Made by a program: the position numbers and the translations under genes. 64,000 nucleotides of DNA from Candidatus Desulfofervidaceae bacterium. GTDB lineage: Bacteria > Desulfobacterota > Desulfofervidia > Desulfofervidales > Desulfofervidaceae. The stretch spans positions 62,001 through 126,000 of the forward strand of contig JAMOPI010000028.1 in the NCBI GenBank assembly GCA_027064585.1, given 5' to 3'. The notes beneath the pieces are model-generated. The model had not been told where the DNA came from. It saw only the letters and a list, made by a program, of their open reading frames with translations, and did not search any database. Below, one piece after another: positions 26,242-34,641 of the stretch. Position 1 is the stretch's first letter. Each line of letters opens with the position of its first letter.

Positions 26242-27708
26242 TTAAAAAATACTCTCTTGTAACACCTCCATCAAAAGGGGTCTTAAATCGGCAGGAATAA
26301 GGGCGATTTTTACCTTTTCCCCCTCTTTTTGGAGGTGTCCAACAAAGAGTAACCCCCTCGCTCTCAAAACACCAATGATACTCTTGGGCGGTTTTTCACG
26401 CCAGTAAAATCCATCCTGCAGATCGTTGCCAAAACACTTTACGAGACAAGCATAAGGGAAAAATCCGCCGGCATCCAGCACCGTATAGAGTAACTCTTTG
26501 GCAGAAGGGATAAAAGTATTTAAAAGACGTCTTAGATTAGACTTGGAATGGAGAAAAATATCAATGACCTGAATATGATCTTGTTTCTTTTTACAACCTT
26601 CGCTCACACCTAAAAAGCTAGAGATGGCTTCAATCCATTCTATGGGCTGTTTTTCCAATACTGCCTTTAAATTCATCTCAGGCGTAAGTAGAATTTCTTC
26701 TGCACTGGCACGCCAATTGGCCATTATCTCTCTAGCCAACAATTGAGGCAAGGGAAGGGGGGTTTTTTCATCTGCATCTTGAATATGATCCCAGGTTTCG
26801 TCTCCATAAAGGGCAATAATGCCTTCTTTTTGGGGAAGGGTATCCAAGAATTGAAGGAAATTTTCTTCAATCTCATTAAAGAGATAGTTTATTTCCTTTT
26901 CTAATGCCTTAAAATCCCTGAAGCTAGAAACGTTGTCTAAAATTACCACAGAATCAGTCAACTCATCAATAAGGTTGCTTATTTTCAAAAGCACATCTGC
27001 ATTTTCTGCCGAAAAGATTTCTGCCTTTTTCTCAATGGCCTTTAAGAGACGTAAACTGGCATCCAACATGACCAAAATTTGTTCCTGCAAGGCAAGTTTA
27101 TATTTTTCTAGCTCTATTCTCAGATCATAAACACAGCCAAGACGTAACCGACAACGCAGACGGTTAAAGTCATAAGGTAAGTTAGAAGTTGTTTCCAAGT
27201 TGTTAATCAAGCCAACTAGTTTCGTTTTACATTCAGGGTAATTTAAACATTCTAAAGGAGTTTTACCATCTAGAGCTGCCAAGGGGGTTTTAATCCATTC
27301 TTTTTCATAATAGTATTGAAGATACTCCTCTAACGGCAGATCCTCTTCTTCTTGTTCTATTTCTTCTAAGCGCTGCAGGCTATAGGCCCGAAAACGGATG
27401 GTTTGTTTAAGGTGTTTTTCTAAAAATTTTCTTCCCTCTTCGGCCCTTTCCTTGGTTAAACACTCTAATACACACCGTGTCCTGTTGACCTTCAATATCC
27501 CCAAAATCTTCTTCCCATCAGAAGTAATCCAGGTAGCGATACAGTCTTGATTCTTTTCTTTTTCTATTTTGAAATGGGAATTGGTTTTCAAAAAAGAAAG
27601 GAGGGCTTCTTTTTGAAGGATTTCAAAATAGGCCTTAGTTAAGAGAAGAGGCTTCCGCTTAAAGTCAACAAATTTAGGCCACAGACTCGCAAATTTATGG
27701 GTAGTCAT
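26242..27708 (-). CDS. Hypothetical protein, 488 residues
   Basis: I do not recognise this protein. Visible features are a central segment WIKTPLAALDGKTPLECL (about residues 140-157), like a short motif (ALxGKTPxE) seen near SEC-C-type and other uncharacterised bacterial proteins, a long helical Glu/Lys/Leu-rich middle (about 185-310), and a C-terminal part (about 400-480) that could be a winged helix. There is no signal peptide or membrane helix, so it is probably cytosolic. The gene stands alone between ligA (convergent) and suhB (divergent). Confidence 0.75.
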   Translation of the reverse strand: MTTHKFASLWPKFVDFKRKPLLLTKAYFEILQKEALLSFLKTNSHFKIEKEKNQDCIATWITSDGKKILGILKVNRTRCVLECLTKERAEEGRKFLEKHLKQTIRFRAYSLQRLEEIEQEEEDLPLEEYLQYYYEKEWIKTPLAALDGKTPLECLNYPECKTKLVGLINNLETTSNLPYDFNRLRCRLRLGCVYDLRIELEKYKLALQEQILVMLDASLRLLKAIEKKAEIFSAENADVLLKISNLIDELTDSVVILDNVSSFRDFKALEKEINYLFNEIEENFLQFLDTLPQKEGIIALYGDETWDHIQDADEKTPLPLPQLLAREIMANWRASAEEILLTPEMNLKAVLEKQPIEWIEAISSFLGVSEGCKKKQDHIQVIDIFLHSKSNLRRLLNTFIPSAKELLYTVLDAGGFFPYACLVKCFGNDLQDGFYWREKPPKSIIGVLRARGLLFVGHLQKEGEKVKIALIPADLRPLLMEVLQESIF

Positions 27709-27788
27709 ACCTTGCGCTTACCTCAAACAGGGCTTATAACATAATTTGCCAAAAGAGTAAATAGGGGATCTGCTTACAGAGGGCACGA

Positions 27789-28592
27789 ATGGAGGAGATT
27801 TACAAATTTGCTATCAAAGTGGCCTATCAGGCTGGTGAAGAACTAATGAAATTTCTTTTTCAGCCACATCAGATTGACTATAAGGGAGAAATAAACATTG
27901 TCACAGAAGCAGACTTGGCCAGTGAGCGACTCATTAAAGAGGCCATTCAAAACCAATATCCTCAGCATGCTATCTTGGCTGAAGAAAGTGGTCTAAAAGA
28001 AGGAGGAAAAACAGAGCCAAAGTGGATTATTGATCCCTTAGATGGAACCACCAATTTTGCCCATGGTTTGCCTTGGTTTTGTGTTTCTATTGCCCTTGAG
28101 ATAGACGGAGAGATTGTATTAGGGGCAATCTATAATCCTGTATTAAAAGAAATGTTTTCGGCCTTAAAGGGACAGGGGGCCTTTTTAAACGATAAGCCGA
28201 TAAAGGTTTCCCAAACAAAAAATCTGCTTAAGGCCCTTTTGGCAACGGGTTTTCCTTACGATATTCAAAAACGACCTGAACCGGTGTTAAGCCGGTTTAA
28301 AGCAATGATTTTAAGAGCAAGAGGGGTGAGACGGGCTGGTTCAGCGGCCCTGGATCTCTGTTATGTGGCCTGTGGTCGCTTTGACGGCTTTTGGGAAGAA
28401 CGTCTCCATCCTTGGGATACGGCGGCAGGCAAGTTGATTGTAGAAGAGGCAGGTGGAAGGGTGACGGATTTTAAGGGAGATAAATATTCCATTTATGGAA
28501 AAGAGATTCTAGCCACTAATGGATTTTTGCATGAAGATATGATAAAAATATTAACGAGCGTTCAAGAAGGGGTAAACAATGAAAAGAATTAA
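27789..28592 (+). CDS. suhB: Inositol-1-monophosphatase family protein
   Basis: Mg-dependent sugar-phosphate phosphatase of 267 residues. Metal-binding motifs are all present: AEESG near residue 70, WIIDPLDGTTNFAHG near residue 84 and the C-terminal WDTAAGKLIVEEAGG. Family members act on inositol phosphates, fructose 1,6-bisphosphate or NADP, or assist rRNA processing (SuhB); the substrate is not predictable here. It starts a three-gene run, and its 3' end overlaps the next small gene by 14 bp. Confidence 0.9.
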   Translation: MEEIYKFAIKVAYQAGEELMKFLFQPHQIDYKGEINIVTEADLASERLIKEAIQNQYPQHAILAEESGLKEGGKTEPKWIIDPLDGTTNFAHGLPWFCVSIALEIDGEIVLGAIYNPVLKEMFSALKGQGAFLNDKPIKVSQTKNLLKALLATGFPYDIQKRPEPVLSRFKAMILRARGVRRAGSAALDLCYVACGRFDGFWEERLHPWDTAAGKLIVEEAGGRVTDFKGDKYSIYGKEILATNGFLHEDMIKILTSVQEGVNNEKN

Positions 28593-28785
28593 AGTCAAAC
28601 TTGTTAAACCAGAATCTTTAGAAGGCCGCCTCCATTGCTTCGGTGACTTTGATCCCACAGATCCCATTTGTCTGAAATACTGCGCCCTAAACATCAACTG
28701 TGCTATTGCCAAACAGGAATATTCCTCTTTTCAGGTAGTGGATGAGTCTATTTCCTCCTTTCTACAGATCAAAAAATGCGAATAA
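28579..28785 (+). CDS. Small four-cysteine protein
   Basis: 68 residues, unknown function. Four cysteines are visible (HCFGD, ICLKYC and NINCA segments), spaced so that they could bind a metal. GAAGGGG precedes the ATG, which lies inside the end of suhB, so the two are coupled. No membrane segment. The cysteines and conserved-looking spacing suggest a real protein rather than a chance frame. Confidence 0.7.
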   Translation: MKRIKVKLVKPESLEGRLHCFGDFDPTDPICLKYCALNINCAIAKQEYSSFQVVDESISSFLQIKKCE

Positions 28786-28808
28786 TGAAAGGTAAAGGGC
28801 GAAAGTAA

Positions 28809-29312
28809 ATGAAAAGACAGATAGTTAGTATAGTTATAGCAGTCTTTTTATTTTCTGCCCTCTTATCTTGCGGGCGCAAGCCTAAAGGCACAGAGCGTTT
28901 TCCCCAAACTCTTCCCCATCTTCATCTGATAAAAATCCTGCAGGGCAAAGAGGCCATTGAGGCGGTAAATAAACTTCATGGTAAGAAAATACCTCTAAAA
29001 AGGGCCTGGGTAGCCTATTATCAGGGGGCCTATTATGAAGGTAACTGGAATGAAGCCAGTATTTGGATTTCAGAATCTTTTAGTCCCCAAGAAGCCAAGA
29101 AACAAACAGAGGTGATGATGCAGAAAATGCTTTCGGCCCAAAGGTCTCCATTTTATAACTTTAAAGAAAAAAACATAAAAGGCATAAAAGTTTATACCTT
29201 CTTTGGGTTAGGACAGCAACACGCTGTTTTTCAAAGGGGTAGTTTTGTCTATTGGATTTCGGCCAACTTTGAGGTGTTTGATCAGGTGCTGGATTATTTT
29301 CTTGAGCATTAA
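28809..29312 (+). CDS. Putative lipoprotein of unknown function
   Basis: 167 residues. The N-terminus (MKRQIVSIVIAVFLFSALLSCGRK) has a charged start, a hydrophobic core and a lipobox LLSC with Cys about residue 20, so it should be lipidated and exported. The mature part has aromatic-rich strands (AWVAYYQGAYYEGNW and VYTFFGLGQQHAVFQRG) but no known motif. It follows suhB and the four-cysteine gene and converges on the DUF374 gene with a 4-bp overlap. Confidence 0.8.
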   Translation: MKRQIVSIVIAVFLFSALLSCGRKPKGTERFPQTLPHLHLIKILQGKEAIEAVNKLHGKKIPLKRAWVAYYQGAYYEGNWNEASIWISESFSPQEAKKQTEVMMQKMLSAQRSPFYNFKEKNIKGIKVYTFFGLGQQHAVFQRGSFVYWISANFEVFDQVLDYFLEH

Positions 29313-29938
29313 CTCTTTACCAATTCCTTAGCCATTTTCCTGATTTTAAAAAGATGTTTTTCAATGAGGAGTCGGTATTTCGCAAAGATTTCTTCATCCA
29401 TTTTCTTTGGCAAATAAAAGGGACGACTGAAAACCACTCCCATTTGGCAAAAGGGTAGGGGTATTTCCATCCGATCCCAGGTGGGAAGAGTTAGATAATG
29501 GCTATAGGCAACGCCTACTCCCACAATGGGCAGTCCTGTATACATGGCCAGAAATAAGGCTCCTCCTTGAGCCTTCCTTGCTGGTCCTCTAGAACCATCA
29601 ATGGCTAAACCTACGTTATATCCCTTAGCGATCATTTTAAGCATGCCCTTTAGGGCGCTTACACTGCCTTTATGCCGGGAACCTCGCACAACCTGAAATC
29701 TCAATTTTTGGAAAATAGGAGTTATCAAATCTCCATCCCGGCTACGGCTGACCATAGTAGCTATGTGGTGAGTGCGACCTAGATATAAAAACGCAGGTAG
29801 GATAGAATGCCAGCCTACATAGATGGCCTGTTTTTCAGGTATAGGTGCTTCATGTTTTATCTTGATACGACAGGTAGCAAACCAAGAACGTAAAAGGTAG
29901 GGAGAAATAGCAATAGTAACTTTTTGCCATAACTTCAT
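29309..29938 (-). CDS. DUF374 lysophospholipid acyltransferase-family protein
   Basis: 209 residues resembling the LPLAT/LpxL-like group. YVGWHSILPAFLYL resembles the usual H-x4-D block but lacks the aspartate as written. RDGDLITPIFQKLRFQVVRGS and the strongly conserved GLAIDGSRGPARKAQGG follow. Members are thought to acylate lipid A-type or related lipids at the inner membrane, but the family is largely uncharacterised. Confidence 0.82.
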   Translation of the reverse strand: MKLWQKVTIAISPYLLRSWFATCRIKIKHEAPIPEKQAIYVGWHSILPAFLYLGRTHHIATMVSRSRDGDLITPIFQKLRFQVVRGSRHKGSVSALKGMLKMIAKGYNVGLAIDGSRGPARKAQGGALFLAMYTGLPIVGVGVAYSHYLTLPTWDRMEIPLPFCQMGVVFSRPFYLPKKMDEEIFAKYRLLIEKHLFKIRKMAKELVKS

Positions 29939-30034
29939 TTTTATTAATTTGAGATTAAACCTTTTTCAAAAAAAAGACAAGAGCAAAAAGCTAGGAGGAA
30001 TGTATTAGCTCTGTAATTTCTCAACATCCTCCCA

Positions 30035-30243
30035 ACCTAAGCGAGCGAGGTCAAGGCTGGCCGTTAAGCCACCCACAGGGCTTGGCCTTGACCGCTAAGC
30101 GAGCGGAGGCACTATAATTATGATTGGGCTTGAGGAAAAGATAAATGTTTTCTCAGCTTTTAGGTGAAAGACGTTTTTTTAAAAAAATCCCTTTATTACA
30201 GTTTACTTGTGGGGTTTATTGTAGGGTAATCACGGATTTTGGG
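30035..30243 (+). repeat. Hairpin repeat copy E (left end missing)
   Basis: Contains the GGTCAAGGCTGGCC...GGCTTGGCCTTGACC hairpin, the block GGCACTATAATTATGATTGGGC, a TTTTAGGTGAAA stretch and the right end TAATCACGGATTTTGGG (30227-30243; one mismatch to the consensus). The left 17-bp end and the first hairpin are not found upstream, so this is a truncated copy. It stops 48 bp before the tRNA gene. The remaining spacer back to 29939 is A-rich with no signal that I can name. Confidence 0.75.
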
Positions 30244-30291
30244 ATCTTGACACTACTTGCTAGATGTTCTATTTTTTAATAGTCTGAAAGA

Positions 30292-30368
<77 letters not shown>

Positions 30369-30420
30369 GAAAAAAAGATAAAAATCAGAGCCGTTAGTTT
30401 AAGCCGTTCAAGTTTCTTAA

Positions 30421-30520
30421 TTAACCTATTGTGACAGGCCTTACACCTTTCTCCATCTGGGAAATCATAGAATGAGAAACTCCAAGTTTGCGCGTGCCAA
30501 CTTAACTTTTCCTTGCTATT
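30421..30520 (-). pseudogene. Fragment of an XRE-type helix-turn-helix regulator
   Basis: On the minus strand a frame reads KLGVSHSMISQMEKGVRPVT before a stop at 30421-30423. This is the recognition-helix region of a Cro/C1-type domain. Just upstream, KVKLARA continues the domain, but in a frame one base off and preceded by a stop. It is therefore a degraded remnant next to the tRNA, a common spot for old integrations. The rest of 30369-30643 shows nothing else. Confidence 0.6.
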
Positions 30521-30643
30521 TTCTTTTGCGGAAGGTAGAATAAAACGTGTGGGTAAAGTTAGGGAAGCATTTTCTAACGAGAGGGCTGCTTGTGTTGGGG
30601 CCTTGAGGTGTTAGCCCTTAACTCAGGGTGTGATAGAGGCCAA

Positions 30644-30814
30644 ATGGGCATTTTAGGCTGTGGGCTTTATCTGTTGTGTCTTTTCATGGGGGGATATATT
30701 GCTTGTAAAAAGGAAGAAACAATGACAATAGGTGAAGTATTCCTTTACATAGGCGTTACTCTGTTGATAGCTGGAAGCGTGATCTTCCTTCTGTTTGGAA
30801 GAAAAAGGACTTAA
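30644..30814 (+). CDS. Possible small two-helix membrane protein (56 residues)
   Basis: Reads MGILGCGLYLLCLFMGGYIA, then a KKEETMT loop, then a second hydrophobic stretch (GEVFLYIGVTLLIAGSVIFLLFG) and a basic tail. Topology is sensible for a tiny membrane protein. The ribosome-binding site is poor (AGAGG), there is no partner gene, and it lies in a decayed spacer, so it may be chance or a remnant. Confidence 0.35.
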   Translation: MGILGCGLYLLCLFMGGYIACKKEETMTIGEVFLYIGVTLLIAGSVIFLLFGRKRT

Positions 30815-30976
30815 GGCTTATCTTTCTTTTAAAGCCTACCCTTACTATATTATCGCTCTTAATGCACCCTATAATATCATCCATTATTTTAGTGCTTCGC
30901 CTTTTAGAAAAAAGTTTGACAAAGCTTAAAAAATACAATAAAAAAAGCAGTAACTTTGGTCTGGTATAAGCAAAAG

Positions 30977-32581
30977 ATGAGTGAGAAAACAAAAAAAGAT
31001 CTGGTAAATGACATTAAGTATTTACAGCAAGCCATTACTGCACTTGCAGAGCTAAATCAGCAGTATCAAACTGTTTTGGAAAATGTCGGTGTAGCTATAT
31101 TCATTATTGAAGAGGATACAACCATTTCTTTTGTAAATACAGAGTTTGAAAAGCTTTCTGGTTACTCTAAAAATGAAATAGAGGGGAAGAAGAAGTGGAC
31201 AGAATTTTTTACAGAGGAAGATGTAAGTAGAATGCTCTGTTATCATTATCAGCGTCGGATTGACCCCAAAGGAGCCCCTAGAAGCTATGAGGCATGTTTT
31301 ATAGACAGGCGGGGACAGAAAAAGGATGTATTTTTAACCGTAAGTATGATCCCTAAGACAAAGAAAAGTGTAGCCTCTCTTATAGATGTCACTCCTTTTA
31401 AACAGGCCCAGCAAGAAAAAGAAAGGCTTCAACATCAACTTTTTCAAGCTCAAAGAATGGAAGCCATCGGAAAGCTAGCGGGTGGCATAGCTCATGATTT
31501 TAACAACTTGCTTACGGTTATTATTGGCTATATAGGGTTGTTGTTAATCCAGCTTAAACCTAATGATTCTCTTTATAAAGCGGTTGAGGAAATCAAAAAG
31601 GCAGCAGAACGAGCAGCCTCCCTTACGCGCCAGCTTTTGGCCTTTAGTCGGAGGCAAATTCTTGAACCAAGGGTTATATGTGTGAATAATCTAGTTAAAG
31701 ATATGAAGGGTATGCTAAGAAGAGTTATCGGGGAAAATATAGAAGTGCAAACGATACTTGAGCCTAATCTCCTTTCTATAAAGGCAGACCCTACTCAAAT
31801 TGAACAGGTAATCATGAACCTTGTCATCAATGCCAGGGACGCCATGCCTGAAGGAGGGAAAATTATAATCAGAACAAAAAATGTGTATATTGATGAGGAC
31901 TACTGTCGCACTTACCCTTATGCTAGAACAGGTAATTTTGTGTGTTTAGAAGTAGAAGATACGGGCATTGGCATGGACAAAGAAACAATTCAACATATCT
32001 TTGAACCCTTCTTTACCACTAAACCTGCCGGAATTGGGACAGGATTAGGTCTTTCGGTAGTCTATGGCGTGGTTAAACAACACAATGGGTGGATAAATGT
32101 TTACAGTGAACCAGGAAAGGGGACAATTTTTAAGATATTTTTACCAGTGGTCTCTGAGAAGCCAGAAAAAGAAGAAGGAAAAGAGGAAATGCCTGCGGGA
32201 AGTCTTAAAGGCAATGGAGAACGTATTCTTGTTGTAGAAGATGAAAAAGGGCTCCGAGAAATGGTGAAAAAGATTTTAACTGAGAATGGCTATGTGGTCT
32301 TTGAGGCAAATAATGTAAAGGAAGCGAGTGAAATTTTCAATAAGGAAAAAGGAAACTTTGATTTGCTTTTTAGTGATATTGTCCTCCCAGATAGCAATGG
32401 TTTAGAAATGGCAGAAAGGTTTGTAAAGATTAATCCTGACCTAAAAATTCTTTTTACCACTGGATATACAGATGAAAGAAGCCAAGTCGTCCAGGTACGA
32501 AAGAAAGGCTTTCGGTTTTTACAAAAGCCTTATCAACTCATAGAACTTCTTACCACCGTTAAGCACCTGTTAGGACAGTAA
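30977..32581 (+). CDS. PAS-domain hybrid histidine kinase with C-terminal receiver
   Basis: 534-residue soluble sensor. An N-terminal coiled stretch leads into a PAS domain (about residues 30-145, LENVGVAIFIIEEDTT). The HisKA domain has the phosphorylated histidine in LAGGIAHDFNNLLT. The HATPase domain shows NLVINARDAMPEGG, EVEDTGIGMD and GTGLGLSVVYG. A receiver domain follows, with the phosphoacceptor Asp in FSDIVLPDSNG and the conserved lysine in LQKPY. There is no membrane helix, so it senses a cytosolic signal. No dedicated response regulator is adjacent. The ATG at 30977 is preferred to a TTG seven codons earlier. Confidence 0.92.
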   Translation: MSEKTKKDLVNDIKYLQQAITALAELNQQYQTVLENVGVAIFIIEEDTTISFVNTEFEKLSGYSKNEIEGKKKWTEFFTEEDVSRMLCYHYQRRIDPKGAPRSYEACFIDRRGQKKDVFLTVSMIPKTKKSVASLIDVTPFKQAQQEKERLQHQLFQAQRMEAIGKLAGGIAHDFNNLLTVIIGYIGLLLIQLKPNDSLYKAVEEIKKAAERAASLTRQLLAFSRRQILEPRVICVNNLVKDMKGMLRRVIGENIEVQTILEPNLLSIKADPTQIEQVIMNLVINARDAMPEGGKIIIRTKNVYIDEDYCRTYPYARTGNFVCLEVEDTGIGMDKETIQHIFEPFFTTKPAGIGTGLGLSVVYGVVKQHNGWINVYSEPGKGTIFKIFLPVVSEKPEKEEGKEEMPAGSLKGNGERILVVEDEKGLREMVKKILTENGYVVFEANNVKEASEIFNKEKGNFDLLFSDIVLPDSNGLEMAERFVKINPDLKILFTTGYTDERSQVVQVRKKGFRFLQKPYQLIELLTTVKHLLGQ

Positions 32582-32585
32582 AAGC

Positions 32586-33400
32586 TTAGTGATTTAAGTG
32601 TCTTTTTATCCTTTTTAATTTATTTTTAAGCTCTTTTTTATTCCCAAAGCGCATTTCATACCACATGTAAGCAAAATCTGTGATAAGTTGGCCCAATTGT
32701 GCGTCCTTTGGGGCTATTTGGGCGGCTATTTCTAGAAGCCCATCGGCGTCATGAAAGGAATAACCATAAGCCTTAAGAAGCTGTCGTAGTTTAAGGGCTG
32801 GGTTTGTTTTGATGTGCCTTAGCCCTAAAATAAGCAAAAGGACAATCATAACCAAACAAAAACCTATAAGAACAATTTTTTTGTATTTTTCTTTGTTTAA
32901 CTTAAGGCGAGGAGCTTTAGGCAAGGAAACAAAATGCTGTTTCAATGTCCTAAAAAATTGCTGCTGGCGGGAGAAATCATAGTTAAGAATGTACACATAC
33001 CAGCGTAGTCGCAAATAGTCTAGCCATTTAGTAAAGACAGAAACTGATTTGGTCTTTTCTAAGAGCCGAGCTGGGGTTGGGTTTATCAGATGCCAGGTAT
33101 GTCCATTCCAATATTCTACCCAGGTATGGGCATCTTTTTGTCTTACAATATAGTAATGTCCTACTTCATTCCACATACCGCCGTGATATCCTCCTATAAG
33201 CCGAGCCGGCACGCCAGCCGTGCGTAAGAGTAGAGTCATGGCCGAGGCAAAATGTTCACACCAACCCTGATGCGTAATGAATAAAAAGGTATAAATAGAA
33301 TCCTTTGTAAAAGGAGGGATCTTTTTGGTATAGCGAAAGGAAGGCTGAAGAAAGAAGGTTCTGATCTTCTCTGCTATTGTTTCAGGTGGATATACACCTG
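32586..33400 (-). pseudogene. Transglutaminase-like (TgpA-type) protein, C-terminal fragment
   Basis: Reading down from about 33400, the frame gives a transglutaminase core: the Cys in HQGWCEHFASAM, the His in DAHTWVEYW and the third position in LINPTPARL, where Asn stands where Asp is usual. A membrane helix (about KKIVLIGFCLVMIVLLLILG) and a polar tail follow. TgpA proteins normally start with several helices; here these are gone and the frame runs into the DUF58 fragment with no start codon. The first ATG (33239) would leave out the catalytic Cys. It is part of a decayed MoxR-DUF58-transglutaminase set. Confidence 0.75.
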
Positions 33401-33403
33401 GCT

Positions 33404-33709
33404 TTATTCCCTTTTCGTGTCTATACCTAAAAACAGACTAGGGAGGCATTTTTTATTGCGGATTTGGAGTACAAAAAGAGTTCTTTTTTGGGCGTATATT
33501 TCTTCTTTAGGACAAAAGACAAATTCTAACCCCAGCAAGTTGATAAAGGAGCTGAGACCAGACAAACCCATAACGGCCAGCATAAAAGAGGTGATCAAAT
33601 AAAGCATGTTGTTGCCTGTATTAACGGCCGCCACGCCGATAAAGAGGGTGAGAAAGATATAAATGGCCCCAGCCTTGGTAACTTTGACCCGAAATTGTCC
33701 CTTTTTCAT
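33404..33709 (-). pseudogene. DUF58 protein, N-terminal fragment
   Basis: 101 residues with two adjacent hydrophobic helices (AIYIFLTLFIGVAAVNTGNN onward) and then the start of the soluble domain (FVLQIRNKK), where it stops at 33404. Intact DUF58 proteins run to 300-400 residues with a VWA-like part. The rest is missing and transglutaminase sequence begins at once, so an internal deletion removed the DUF58 C-terminus and the TgpA N-terminus. Its start overlaps the MoxR stop, as in intact operons. Confidence 0.75.
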
Positions 33710-34641
33710 GTAGGCAAGGAAAACTGCTTTAGGAAGTCCTTTAAAAATTCCTCTTTGGTCTTAAAAGACATTTCCTCTTTAGGTAAAAGCCGATGGAAGG
33801 CAATGGGAATAAATACGGTCTTTATATCTTCAGGGAAGACATAATCTCTTCCTTCTAAAAAGGCATAGGCCTTAGCTGTCTTGGCCCAGGCCTGCGCGGC
33901 CCGCGGCGAAAGGCCGTAATAGAAATCTGCTGTTTGACGTGTGTAATTTACGATTTTTAACATATACGCAATGAGGTCATCATGAAGGGTGATATCTTTT
34001 ATCTCTGCCTGTAGTTTTAAACATTCTTCTGGGGTAAACAGAAACGCAAGTATTTAGCCCTTTCTTGGGAATCACCCCTTTTTAAAATAATCCCCTCTTG
34101 GTCGGCTGGAGGATATCCTAGACGCAACCGCATTAAAAAACGATCAAGCTGAGACTCAGGCAGGGGAAAGGTGCCATGAAGTTCCAGCGGGTTTTGGGTA
34201 GCAACGACAAAAAAGGGAGACGGCAAAGGCCTGACCTTTCCTTCAATGCTTACCTGCCTCTCTTCCATGGCCTCAAGGAGGGCACTCTGGGTCTTGGGCG
34301 TGGCCCGGTTAATTTCATCCGCCAGGATAATGTGGTGAAAGGATGGGACCAGGGCGAAAGAAAAACCGTTCTACTTTAGGAAGATATACCATTCCTCCCA
34401 AGATATCAACCGGAAGTAAATCACTTGTAAACTGAATGCGGGCAAAGGAACATCCTAATACTCTCGCCAAGGCCAGGGCCAGGGTTGTCTTGCCAGTTCC
34501 AGGTAGGTCTTCCAAAAGTAAGTGGCCTCCGGCTAAAAAACAAGTAAGGGCTAGCTTGATTTCCTCTTCTTTCCCAATAAGGACCTGCGAGAGTAAACTT
34601 AATCCCTCTTTCAACTTTCCAATTTCTTTAATCTTACCCAT
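33706..34641 (-). pseudogene. MoxR-family AAA+ ATPase, doubly frameshifted
   Basis: Three segments in two frames rebuild a full MoxR of about 311 residues. Segment 1 (34641 down to about 34340) has Walker [16 protein letters not shown]. Segment 2 has [21 protein letters not shown] (Walker B) and [10 protein letters not shown] (sensor 1). Segment 3 has the C-terminal lid with SPRAAQAWAKTAKAYAF. Frame changes lie near 34331-34346 and near 34035-34050 and compensate each other. MoxR ATPases act as chaperones for VWA/DUF58 partners, also broken here. The start overlaps the glnE end by 8 bp. Confidence 0.8.

Noticed and set aside
30477-30520. A minus-strand frame containing CKACHN as a possible metal-binding protein
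   Set aside because: That frame runs on through the tRNA gene; the other frame gives a clear XRE helix-turn-helix instead.
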